Assembly: GCF_010548305.1 (NCBI RefSeq)
Contig: NZ_JAAGLV010000009.1
Location: forward strand, 272,851 to 336,850
Reading direction: 5' to 3'
Source of the DNA: Streptomyces sp. SID13031
Lineage (GTDB): Bacteria > Actinomycetota > Actinomycetes > Propionibacteriales > Kribbellaceae
Length of the DNA: 64,000 nucleotides
In this document: positions 33,748-41,128 of the stretch, in pieces
How the letters are laid out: the number at the start of each line of letters is the position of its first letter
Position numbering within the stretch: the first letter of the stretch is position 1
Notes under the pieces: model-generated
Seen by the model: only the letters and a program-made list of their open reading frames with translations
What the model was told of the DNA's origin: nothing
Database searches by the model: none
Program-made: the position numbers and the translations under genes

Positions 33748-34917
33748 CTAGTCGTAAAGATTGAACGGAACGAGCTCGTAGGAGTGCTCGCAGGGGATTC
33801 CGGGCGTGACGTAGTACTCGCCGGTGGTGAGATCGACGCAGCTCGACAGCAGCGTCGACCATTGCCTCAGCTCGGCGAGGCGGTCGTCGGGGTGAGCGCA
33901 GAGCGAGTCGGGTCTCCCCAGGTGATCCGACATCGCGGTGTGGACGGCCTTGCGTACATCGGTCGCCGTGGCTGCTTCTTTCAGGCCCTGCGTGGCGCGC
34001 GGGACCCGAAGCAGTGAGTCAGGTGACATCGGTCGGTGGGTGGCGGCCAGTTGTGGCGGTACGAACGCCTGGTAGTGGTTGCCGTGGACGATCAACCCGT
34101 CGACCGGATACTCCCAGCCGTGCGCGCCGGGCGTGGTCTCGAGGTCGATGCTGAAACCGGATCGATCGGTCAGCAGGGCGTTGCTCGCGATGTGCGCGCG
34201 AGTCTTGACGAGGACTTTGAGGGCGTCGGAGATGGAGTCGGAGTCGAGTACGAGCCGGCGGATGACGGTCTGCGGTACACCGACGGTGTCGTCGAACCGG
34301 CCGCCGAGCCCGTTGGCGTTGAGGGCGAAGCCGCGCGAGTTGGCGCCGTGCCGGCCGATCTGGCCGGCCTCGACCTGCATGATGACGGTCGGCTTCGGCG
34401 GCTGGACGATGCGCAGGATGACGACGGTGTCGCGGACCGCGTGCCGCCAGTCCCAGTTCTGTCCGGTGTAGACGTGGCCGTCGCTCGTGGCCGGGCCGGT
34501 CAGCGAGTACGACGTACAGCCGTCGGGGGCGTCGCCCTGGCTTGGTTCAAGGCTTGTACTTTCGCTTGTTCCTTCTGTTGAACCTTCAGTTGTGGCTGAG
34601 CTCCGGCGGAAGGATTCGGCGTCGTAGATGATCTCGCCGCGGCAGTTCAGGGCGACGATCTCGCGCACCGGGACGCCGGCGCCCTCGGCGATCCCGGTCA
34701 TCTCCTCGAACAGCTCCGGGAAGCCGGAGCGCAGCAGTTGCTCCCACGGCTCGGAGAGGGTGAGGATCTCGGACCAGCTCCGGCCCGTCTGGAGTTCGAA
34801 GGCCTGGGTGTAGTACGCGATCGCCGTCGCGATCAGGTCAGCGGCCGCTTGCCCGTAGCTGATCCCGCGCCGGCGGGGCGTCGTACCGGATACTTCGATG
34901 ACCCTCAGCTGCGACAC
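33748..34917 (-). CDS. C45-family hydrolase/acyltransferase (isopenicillin N acyltransferase-like)
   Basis: 389 residues from GTG 34917 with AGGGAG upstream. Ntn-hydrolase: the Gly-Cys site in DGCTSYS gives C134 as nucleophile after self-cleavage; GQNWDWR, the substrate pocket VEAGQIGRHGANSRGFALNANGL and NHYQAF agree with the family. Before the Gly-Cys lies a low-complexity Ser/Thr/Glu insert (about 105-130, SSATTEGSTEGTSESTS), encoded by less GC-rich DNA. First gene of the transporter operon and divergent from the RpiR regulator. The role could be to cleave an acyl-amino acid or peptide brought in by the transporter. Confidence 0.88.
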   Translation of the reverse strand: MSQLRVIEVSGTTPRRRGISYGQAAADLIATAIAYYTQAFELQTGRSWSEILTLSEPWEQLLRSGFPELFEEMTGIAEGAGVPVREIVALNCRGEIIYDAESFRRSSATTEGSTEGTSESTSLEPSQGDAPDGCTSYSLTGPATSDGHVYTGQNWDWRHAVRDTVVILRIVQPPKPTVIMQVEAGQIGRHGANSRGFALNANGLGGRFDDTVGVPQTVIRRLVLDSDSISDALKVLVKTRAHIASNALLTDRSGFSIDLETTPGAHGWEYPVDGLIVHGNHYQAFVPPQLAATHRPMSPDSLLRVPRATQGLKEAATATDVRKAVHTAMSDHLGRPDSLCAHPDDRLAELRQWSTLLSSCVDLTTGEYYVTPGIPCEHSYELVPFNLYD

Positions 34918-34938
34918 TGGGAGCTCCCTGGGTGATTG

Positions 34939-35020
34939 TGTTACAAAGGCTTGCATGCGTGGACTGTTCGTTACAGAGCCGAGTGGATCGGATGATACAC
35001 AGATGACCGATGATGTAACA
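34939..35020. promoter_or_regulatory. Candidate RpiR operator: GTTACA repeats
   Basis: TGTTACA at 34939-34945, CGTTACA at 34969-34975 (30 bases on) and the inverted TGTAACA at 35014-35020 lie in and just past the divergent promoter region between the C45 hydrolase and the RpiR gene. The region is more AT-rich than the rest. Binding by the RpiR protein is inference. Confidence 0.45.
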
Positions 35021-35893
35021 GGGGTTCCGCGAAATCCGGCCATCGTCGAACTGCGCGCCCGGATCCGCGACCACTGGGACGAGTTCACTCCGGCCGCTCG
35101 GTCGGTCTGCCGGTCGCTGTCGGAGAGCACTCCCGAGCGACTGCTCTATCTGTCCGCGCAGGAGCTCGGCGTGGCGAGCAAGACCAGCAACGCGACCGTC
35201 ATCCGCACGCTGCAAGCACTCGGGTACGCCGGACTGGCCGAGCTGAAGGATCTGGTCGCGGCGCCGTTCAAGACCGGGTTGCGCGAGGAGCGGCTGCGCA
35301 GCCGGATCGAGTCGACCGGCGGCGATCCCAAGCACGTCTGGGACAAGGTGATCACCGAGTCGCTGGAGCGGATCGAGTTCCTCAACGCGCACATGTCGAT
35401 GGACTCCTTCAAGGAGGCCGTCCGGCTGATGCTCGAGGCGCGGGAGATCACGACTTACGGGTTTGGTGCGAACTATGTCGCGGCCGAACACCTGACGCTG
35501 AAACTGCGGCGGCTCGGCCGGCGCAGCCGCTGCATCCAGACGGCCGGTTTCCGGCTCGCCGACGACCTGATGTCGATCGAGCGCGAGGACGTCGTGATCG
35601 TGATCGCGCCCGGCCGGCTCATCATCGACGCCGAGGTGGTGATCGACCGCGCCCGGTCGGTCGGCGCCGGGATCATCCTGCTGAGCGAGCAAGCGGTGGC
35701 CGAGCGGCTGGCCGGTGACGTCACAGTCGCGATCCACGTCCCGAACACGGTCACCGGCATCACAGCGGAGGTACTCACCATCATCGTCACCACTGACGCA
35801 CTGGCACAGGCAGTCGCGGCCGCCGACACCGAGCACACGCTGGAGTCAGCTCACACGCTGGAGACCCTGCGTCAGCAGCTGGGCTTCGAATGA
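35003..35893 (+). CDS. RpiR-family (MurR/RpiR) transcriptional regulator with SIS domain
   Basis: 296 residues from ATG 35003 (upstream ATG/GTG codons at 34955 and 34898 would add an unconserved N terminus and overlap the divergent gene). HTH_6 DNA-binding domain at about 10-85 (LSAQELGVASKTSNATVIRTLQALGYAGLAELKDLV), then a SIS domain (AREITTYGFGANYVAAEHLTLKLRRLG, DVVIVIAPGR, GAGIILLSEQAVA). The family usually senses phosphosugars, but members near amino-acid genes exist. It overlaps proC by 4 bases and probably governs both the operon here and the divergent transporter. Confidence 0.92.
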   Translation: MTDDVTGVPRNPAIVELRARIRDHWDEFTPAARSVCRSLSESTPERLLYLSAQELGVASKTSNATVIRTLQALGYAGLAELKDLVAAPFKTGLREERLRSRIESTGGDPKHVWDKVITESLERIEFLNAHMSMDSFKEAVRLMLEAREITTYGFGANYVAAEHLTLKLRRLGRRSRCIQTAGFRLADDLMSIEREDVVIVIAPGRLIIDAEVVIDRARSVGAGIILLSEQAVAERLAGDVTVAIHVPNTVTGITAEVLTIIVTTDALAQAVAAADTEHTLESAHTLETLRQQLGFE

Positions 35894-36894
35894 CCGGGAC
35901 GGTGGCGGTCATCGGCGGCGGCAACATGGGCGGCGCGCTGATCGCCGGATTGGTAGGCGGGTTGGGAGGCGGCGCGGCTGCGCGACCTGAGTCGTCGCAA
36001 GCGACGGCTGGGGAGTCCGAGCCGTCGCCGGTTAAGGGCGCGCGGTACGAGGCATCGCCGGTTGACGGAGCGCGGTACGAGCTGTCGCCTGTTAAGGGCG
36101 CGCGGTACGAGGCATCGCCGGTTGAAGGCGCGCGGTACGACGCATCGCCAGTTGAAAGCGCACGGTACGACGCATCGCAAGTGCTGGTGGTGGAGCACTC
36201 CGTCGAGCGGGCCGCGCATCTGCGTGCGGCGTACGGCGTACAGGTGGTTCCGCTGGCCGAGGCTGTCGGGCGGGCGGCGACGGTGTTGATCACGGTCAAG
36301 CCGCATCACGTTCCTGCGCTGCTGGACGACCTGGCCTCGCTGGTGACTCAGGATCAGCTGGTCGTGTCGGCGGCCGGTGGGATCCGGATCGCGCAGATCG
36401 AGGCAGTGTTGGGTCCCCTGGTCGCCGTGGTTCGGAGTATGCCGAACGCGGCGGTGGCACTCGGCGAGGGGATGATCGCGATCAGCCCGGGCTCTTGTGC
36501 GGGTGAGGCCGAGCTGGATCGCGCGCAGGCGCTCTTCGAGCCGGTCGGGCAGGTGGTACGGCTGCCAGAGAGTCAGCTGGATGCGGTGACCGCGTTGTCT
36601 GGGAGCGGGCCAGCCTATTTTTACTACTTAGCCGAAGCCTTGATTGATGCCGGAGTACTGATCGGGTTGCCGCGGGCGCTCGCCTCGCAGCTCGTGATCC
36701 AGACGGCGGTGGGCGCGGGTGCGATGTTGCGGGCAGACGAGGATCCGGTGGCGTTGCGGGCCGCGGTCAGCAGCCCGGGTGGGATGACGATCGCGGCCGT
36801 CCACGAGCTCGAGAAGCGAGCTGTGCGTGGCGCTGTCATGTCGGCGGTCCAGGCTGCTCGGGACAGGTCGATAGCCGTCGGCACTCAGGAGTAG
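35890..36894 (+). CDS. proC: Pyrroline-5-carboxylate reductase with tandem-repeat insertion
   Basis: 334 residues against about 270 for the family. Rossmann motif VAVIGGGNMGGALIAGL, then a 70-residue insertion with five 10-residue repeats (SPVxGARYxx, residues 46-95), after which the fold resumes at VLVVEHSVERAAHLRAAYGV. The catalytic C-terminal domain is intact: MPNAAVALGEGM, LSGSGPAYFYYLAEALIDAG and AVSSPGGMTIAAVHELE. It makes proline from pyrroline-5-carboxylate with NAD(P)H. The insertion sits between the first helix and second strand of the NAD(P) domain, near the cofactor site. GTGA/ATGA overlap with the RpiR gene; racemase next. Confidence 0.92.
   Translation: MTGTVAVIGGGNMGGALIAGLVGGLGGGAAARPESSQATAGESEPSPVKGARYEASPVDGARYELSPVKGARYEASPVEGARYDASPVESARYDASQVLVVEHSVERAAHLRAAYGVQVVPLAEAVGRAATVLITVKPHHVPALLDDLASLVTQDQLVVSAAGGIRIAQIEAVLGPLVAVVRSMPNAAVALGEGMIAISPGSCAGEAELDRAQALFEPVGQVVRLPESQLDAVTALSGSGPAYFYYLAEALIDAGVLIGLPRALASQLVIQTAVGAGAMLRADEDPVALRAAVSSPGGMTIAAVHELEKRAVRGAVMSAVQAARDRSIAVGTQE
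36025..36174. repeat. In-frame 30-bp tandem repeat, five copies, inside proC
   Basis: Five consecutive 30-base units begin at 36025, 36055, 36085, 36115 and 36145, each encoding S-P-V-x-x-A-R-Y-x-x. Third-codon and Lys/Asp/Glu changes separate them; copies 1 and 3 are closest. Repeat length is a multiple of three, so copy number can change without shifting the frame. Confidence 0.95.
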
Positions 36895-36898
36895 CGGC

Positions 36899-37990
36899 GT
36901 GAAGATCTCGGTTGTCGACTACCACACCGCCGGCGAGCCTTTCAGGATCGTCGCCGATGGTCTGCCTTCCATTGAAGGTGCCAGCGTGGCTGAGCGGCGC
37001 ACCTCTGCGATGGCCAGCGACTCGGTGGACGAGGTTCGGCAGTTGCTGGTCAACGAGCCTCGTGGGCATGCCGACATGTATGGCGGGTTTGTTGTCCCGG
37101 GCAATGACGACGGCGCGGACTTCGGCGTGCTCTTCTGGCACAAGGACGGCTACTCGACGGCGTGCGGGCACGGCACGATCGCCCTTGGTACGTGGGCCGT
37201 CGAGAGCGGTTTGGTCGCCTCGTCGCCCGACGGTGACACCGACGTGGTGATCGACGTACCTTCGGGGCGAGTCGTTGCCCGAGTCACCTGTCTTGCGGGC
37301 GCCGTGCAACACGTTGCCTTTCGCAACGTTCCGTCGTACGTGACGGCTCGCGATGTCGAGGTGACAACGCAGCGAGGTGTGGTGCGCGCAGACATCAGCT
37401 TCGGTGGCGCCTTCTACGCGTCGGTCGACGCCTCATCGGTCGGGTTGTCGGTGACGCCGTCGGACTACGCCGAACTCGTCGCAATCGGGCGAGAGATCAA
37501 GTGGGCGCTGAACGACGGCCCGTGGGCGCGCCACGCTTCCGACAGCCGCCTCGACGGGATCTACGGCACCATCCTGTACGACGACCTCGGCCGTACCGCG
37601 ACCGGACCGCACCAACGCAACGTAGCCATCTTCGCCGACGGCGAGGCCGACCGCTCCCCCTGCGGATCCGGTACCTCCGCCCGCCTCGCCCTCCTAGCCG
37701 ACTCAGGCCAACTCGCCCCCAGCGAAGTACTACGCCACGACTCCATCGTCGGCACCACGTTCCTCGGCCGAGTACTCACCGACCCCGGACCTGCCGCCGA
37801 TGCCGGTCCCGATGCCGGGGCCGGTCCCGATGCCGGGGCCGGTCCCGATGCCGGGGCCGGTCCCGATGCCGGGGCCGGTCCCGATGCCGGGGTGATCACC
37901 GAGGTCCAAGGCAACGCCTACCGAACCGGAACCTCCACCTTCACCCTGGACCCCCGCGACCCCCTCGGTACCGGCTTCACCCTGCGCTGA
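36899..37990 (+). CDS. Proline racemase / hydroxyproline epimerase family protein
   Basis: 363 residues from GTG 36899; AGGAG lies in the last codons of proC. Both catalytic Cys are present: C89 in STACGHGTIALGTW and C255 in DRSPCGSGTSARLALL, which fits racemases and epimerases. Trans-3-hydroxyproline dehydratases have Thr at the second site. It should invert C-alpha of proline or 4-hydroxyproline with no cofactor. Near the C terminus an 18-base repeat inserts about 30 residues (GPDAGA units, about 303-332) before the final VITEVQGNAYRTGTSTFTLDP. Works next to ProC in proline metabolism. Confidence 0.92.
   Translation: MKISVVDYHTAGEPFRIVADGLPSIEGASVAERRTSAMASDSVDEVRQLLVNEPRGHADMYGGFVVPGNDDGADFGVLFWHKDGYSTACGHGTIALGTWAVESGLVASSPDGDTDVVIDVPSGRVVARVTCLAGAVQHVAFRNVPSYVTARDVEVTTQRGVVRADISFGGAFYASVDASSVGLSVTPSDYAELVAIGREIKWALNDGPWARHASDSRLDGIYGTILYDDLGRTATGPHQRNVAIFADGEADRSPCGSGTSARLALLADSGQLAPSEVLRHDSIVGTTFLGRVLTDPGPAADAGPDAGAGPDAGAGPDAGAGPDAGAGPDAGVITEVQGNAYRTGTSTFTLDPRDPLGTGFTLR
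37805..37894. repeat. In-frame 18-bp tandem repeat, five copies, inside the racemase gene
   Basis: Units of GGTCCCGATGCCGGGGCC start at 37805, 37823, 37841 and 37859 as identical copies, with a fifth changed only at its end (37877). Each encodes Gly-Pro-Asp-Ala-Gly-Ala. A degenerate copy (GPAADA) precedes them. Identity of four copies implies recent expansion. Confidence 0.95.
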
Positions 37991-38077
37991 GCACAGCTGT
38001 CTCGAATTGACACAACCACGCCGCCAACCGTCGATAACATCGACCCTGACCTGTCCCTCAGCTCCAGGGAGCCCCCG

Positions 38078-38404
38078 ATGATCTTCATCACCGCCAAGTT
38101 CAAGGTCCAGCCCGAAGACGCCGACAGCTGGCCGGCCATCACCGCCGACTTCACCGCCGCCACCCGCGCCGAGCCCGGCTGCCTCTGGTTCGACTGGTCC
38201 CGCAGCGTCGACGACCCCACCGAATACGTCCTGATCGAATCCTTCGCCGACGACGCCGCAGCCGGCGCCCACGTAAACTCCGACCACTTCAAAGCAGCCC
38301 AATCCACCCTCCCACCCCACCTGGTGGAAACCCCCCGAATCATCAACTTCAAACTCGACCAATCCACCTGGTCCGAACTAGGCGAACTAGCCGTCAACCG
38401 CTGA
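38078..38404 (+). CDS. Antibiotic biosynthesis monooxygenase-fold protein (YgiN-like)
   Basis: 108 residues, the ABM dimeric alpha-beta barrel. Conserved pattern IFITAKFKVQPEDADSWPAITADFTAATRAEPGCLWFDWSRSVDDPTEYVLIESFADDAAAGAHVNSDHF, as in quinol monooxygenases and haem-degrading relatives. ATG at 38078 follows CAGGGAG. Target not known: possibly a quinone or small aromatic. Converges with the next gene (6 bases between stops). Confidence 0.9.
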   Translation: MIFITAKFKVQPEDADSWPAITADFTAATRAEPGCLWFDWSRSVDDPTEYVLIESFADDAAAGAHVNSDHFKAAQSTLPPHLVETPRIINFKLDQSTWSELGELAVNR

Positions 38405-38410
38405 CGCGAA

Positions 38411-39079
38411 TCACCGGTACTGCCGCTTCTGAGCCTCGAGGATCGCCGCCACCACGTGGTCCGGCAGCGATACGACTTCGAGGCTCACGCCGAGGCCGGT
38501 GATGGCCTGGCCTTGCCAGGACCTGCCTCTCAAATGTCTGACCGCAGCCTCGTCGCTCACGCAGAGAACAAGGCGGCGGGCAATCGGCGGCAGCACCTGT
38601 GCGATCCAGTGCAGCTTGACCGCATCGTTCACCAGCTTGTACTTCTGGGCAACCTTTGCCGAGCCCTGGTGAGCCCAACACTCGGCCAGCACCGTCTGCT
38701 CCGGATCGGCGCCGTCGATCTCGACCTTCGCGCCGCTGGGATGAACGATCCTGGTCGGCCGAAGAGCAACACCCAATCTGCGCCCCAAGGCCTCGAGCAT
38801 CGCCCCCTCTGCTGAGCGCTGCTCGAACGAACTGCCGGCGGGCTGTGTCGCCGGATCGACGACCACCGGCTCGTCATCCTCTGTGGCGGGTTCGATCGCG
38901 TTCACGATCTTGCCAAGTCTGCCCGGAGAGCGGGTGATCAGGCCGGATGCCGCCAGATCGCGGCAGATCTGGTTCACGATCTGTCGCGGCATGATCCCCG
39001 TCGCCTGGGCCAACTCGTCGTCATCCAACGGCCGGCTGCTGGCTCGGATGGCCAGCACGATCCGTTCACGATGACTCAT
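38411..39079 (-). CDS. Winged-helix protein with possible PD-(D/E)XK nuclease core
   Basis: 222 residues, not in a named family I know. Residues 1-60 look like a winged helix (ELAQATGIMPRQIVNQICRDLAASGLITRSPGRLGKIV). After a linker, residues 95-222 are alpha/beta: AKVEIDGADPEQTVLAECWAHQGSAKVAQK has D122, E133 and K142, spaced as in a PD-(D/E)XK site, then a helix KYKLVNDAVKLHWIAQVLPPIARR and strand LVLCVSDEAAVRHL. Might be a DNA- or RNA-targeting nuclease, possibly defence or repair. Motif call made by eye. No partner gene nearby. Confidence 0.7.
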   Translation of the reverse strand: MSHRERIVLAIRASSRPLDDDELAQATGIMPRQIVNQICRDLAASGLITRSPGRLGKIVNAIEPATEDDEPVVVDPATQPAGSSFEQRSAEGAMLEALGRRLGVALRPTRIVHPSGAKVEIDGADPEQTVLAECWAHQGSAKVAQKYKLVNDAVKLHWIAQVLPPIARRLVLCVSDEAAVRHLRGRSWQGQAITGLGVSLEVVSLPDHVVAAILEAQKRQYR

Positions 39080-39128
39080 CGCGCCACCGAAGCTCCTGTG
39101 CGGCTCTTGGGCCGAGACCTGCTAAGCA

Positions 39129-39605
39129 TCAGTTTTCGCAGGCGATGCCGTCGTTGTCTCGGTCTAGTTTGGAGGAGTAGCCGGGGTCGCCGCGGTGGAT
39201 GGGGGCGGCGCCGGCGGCTCGGACCTCGGTGCAGTTGGCGTAGTACGTGTCCTCGGCGGTTTTGGTGGGTTTGGGTTTGGTGGGCCTCGGCGTTGTGGGC
39301 TTTGGCTTGGGCTTTGTTGTCAGGTGGATGGATGGCTTCTTGGTTGGCTTCTTGATCGGGAGCTTGGTGACTGGTGCGACGGTGGCTGGTACTGCGGGTG
39401 CTTTGGTGGCCGGCTTCTTGGGTGGGATCGATGCCAGGCCGGCTGGTTGTGAGGTGGTGGCAGTTGGCTTGGTGGTCACCGTGGTGGTGACTGTTGCCTG
39501 CGAGGACGCCTTTTGCGCGGTCGGTGTGGCGCCGCAGCCGGTAGCCAGCAGCGCCGTGACGGCTAGCGCGGTGCAGGCTTTGAGCGCAGCGGTGGTTCGG
39601 TTCAT
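39129..39605 (-). CDS. Lipoprotein with Excalibur calcium-binding domain
   Basis: 158 residues. Lipoprotein signal ending in LLATGC (Cys about 24), a long Thr/Lys/Pro-rich linker (repeats such as KPTKKPS, PRPTKPKPTK) that probably crosses the wall, then the Excalibur domain: YYANCTEVRAAGAAPIHRGDPGYSSKLDRDNDGIACE. Its DRDNDGIACE motif binds Ca2+ and the two Cys may form a disulfide. Extracellular; role unknown. Single gene. Confidence 0.92.
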   Translation of the reverse strand: MNRTTAALKACTALAVTALLATGCGATPTAQKASSQATVTTTVTTKPTATTSQPAGLASIPPKKPATKAPAVPATVAPVTKLPIKKPTKKPSIHLTTKPKPKPTTPRPTKPKPTKTAEDTYYANCTEVRAAGAAPIHRGDPGYSSKLDRDNDGIACEN

Positions 39606-39765
39606 GGTTTTCCCCCATCCGCCCTCGGTTCCCCCCGGGGACGGATCATCGATGCGCGGGCGCTTACGGTCCGAGCGAGCCCATGCCTACCAGTGCGCCA
39701 TCACTCTCCGCGATGGTTCATGGCTTATTACTAGCCAGTCGTCCCTGTTTCGTTACCTAGCGCGA

Positions 39766-40191
39766 TCAGGGCTCCGGTACTACGACGGTGTTCTGCGCTG
39801 CTGCGATGCGCCATGCGCCGTCGTTCTTGGCCAGGAAGTAGACGGGGCTGCCGGTCTCGACGGAGAGCTCGGTGGTCGCGCCGGGGCGGAGGGCGTACTT
39901 CTGGTTGACGTTGACGACGGCGATGTCGGGCCGGAGGAAGAGCAGGTGGTCGGGGCTGTAGGTCGAGTACGAGTCCTTCGTCGCGCCGGGTAGTACACGG
40001 CGGGTGAACTCGGCGATGGTGTCGCGTCCGTAGAGGCGCTTGCCGTGGCCCGTCACCCACACCGCATCGTCACGGATGAGCGCGAGGAACGCGTCGGCGT
40101 CTTCCTTGCCCTGAGCTTCTTCTACGGTTGCCACCAGGGTGATGATCGCGTCGACGTCGGCTGGGCTCGGGATCTGACCGGTGATGTCCAT
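39766..40191 (-). CDS. SgcJ/EcaC-like (SnoaL/NTF2-fold) protein
   Basis: 141 residues. NTF2-like cone fold: DVDAIITLVATVEEAQGKEDADAFLALIRDDAVWVTGHGKRLYGRDTIAEFTRRVLPG, ending in LAKNDGAWRIAAAQNTVV. Such proteins may bind small molecules or serve as hydrolase/cyclase-like enzymes in secondary metabolism, although many are of unknown function. Independent gene; no catalytic residues can be assigned. Confidence 0.85.
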   Translation of the reverse strand: MDITGQIPSPADVDAIITLVATVEEAQGKEDADAFLALIRDDAVWVTGHGKRLYGRDTIAEFTRRVLPGATKDSYSTYSPDHLLFLRPDIAVVNVNQKYALRPGATTELSVETGSPVYFLAKNDGAWRIAAAQNTVVVPEP

Positions 40192-40240
40192 GGCGACCAG
40201 ATTGCTAGTTCAAGGTAACTTGAGGTCAAGGGGTTCCGCC

Positions 40241-41089
40241 TCAGGTGGGTGAGGGCGCGGTACGGGTGGAGGGTGTGGAAGACCTGAAGGGCTTGATGAT
40301 CTGAGCGAGGTCTTCGTTGGTGACGGCGGGGTAGGCGGTCAGGCGGGCGTGTACTGCGCGCGCGATCGGGAGGTCGGCTGCCGCGGTGGCCAGGGCTACG
40401 TCCTTGGCTGCGAGGCGGACCGGGAAATAGGAGCCTTCGGCAAATGCTCGGCCGGCCAGGCCGGCTAGGGGTGAGGTTGCCAGTGCGGCTTTGACTTGGG
40501 CTTCGGGTAGGCCGAGGGCGTCGGCCAGTGCCATCGCTTCGCCGACCAGGGCTACTCCGTTCACCACGGCGTTGATGAGGACCAGTTTCAGGGCGGCACC
40601 GGTACCGACGGCTCCGGTGCGATTGACCGTGCCGAAGAGTTCGAGCAGTGGAAGTACCGGGTCTGCGTCGCCGCCGACCATCAGGAGGAGTTCGCCGCTG
40701 GCCGCGCGGTCGACGCTACCCATCACGGGTGCGTCGATCAGGGTGACGCCGTCTGGTAGCAGCTCGGCCAACTCGCGGACGACGGCGGGGCCGACGGTGG
40801 AGGCGTCGATCAGGATAGTTCCCGGCTTGATTGAAGGCGCGAACTCGCCCACCACGTCACGAACCGCCGCCGGATCCGCGAGCATCGTGATCACCACGTC
40901 TGCTTCCCGTACTGCGTCGGCCGGCGAGTCCGCCACCGTCACCACGGCTCCAGCTTCGGCGAAGGCGGCGGCGCGGGCGGGTGAGCGGTTCCAGACGGTC
41001 AGCGGGTAGCCGGCTGCCTGGACGCGGCGGGCCATCGGTGCGCCCATGGAGCCGAGGCCGAGGAAGGCGATCTTCGTGTTCTTGTCCAT
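40241..41089 (-). CDS. NAD(P)-dependent beta-hydroxyacid dehydrogenase
   Basis: 282 residues of the 3-hydroxyisobutyrate dehydrogenase/6-phosphogluconate dehydrogenase-like family. Rossmann motif IAFLGLGSMGAPMARRVQAAGYPLTVWNRSP, substrate loop DAPVMGSVDRAASGELLLMVGG and catalytic Lys in TGAALKLVLINAVVNG. It oxidises a beta-hydroxyacid or reduces a semialdehyde/imine; the substrate is open. Divergent from a LysR gene with only 39 bases between, a layout that implies LysR control. Confidence 0.92.
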   Translation of the reverse strand: MDKNTKIAFLGLGSMGAPMARRVQAAGYPLTVWNRSPARAAAFAEAGAVVTVADSPADAVREADVVITMLADPAAVRDVVGEFAPSIKPGTILIDASTVGPAVVRELAELLPDGVTLIDAPVMGSVDRAASGELLLMVGGDADPVLPLLELFGTVNRTGAVGTGAALKLVLINAVVNGVALVGEAMALADALGLPEAQVKAALATSPLAGLAGRAFAEGSYFPVRLAAKDVALATAAADLPIARAVHARLTAYPAVTNEDLAQIIKPFRSSTPSTRTAPSPT

Positions 41090-41128
41090 GCCTTCACGCT
41101 AGTCACGGATGAGCGATGTGAGTAGCGA

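Noticed and set aside
35787..36299. Minus-strand repeat protein (SYRAPSTGDA units) opposite proC
   Set aside because: It only mirrors the 30-bp array in proC; the plus-strand frame carries the enzyme.
36025..37894. CRISPR array
   Set aside because: The repeats are back to back with no spacers and are in frame within genes; no cas gene is present.
37730..38362. Minus-strand Gly-rich repeat protein (GIGTGP units)
   Set aside because: Mirror of the 18-bp array in the racemase gene, and it runs on through the ABM gene.
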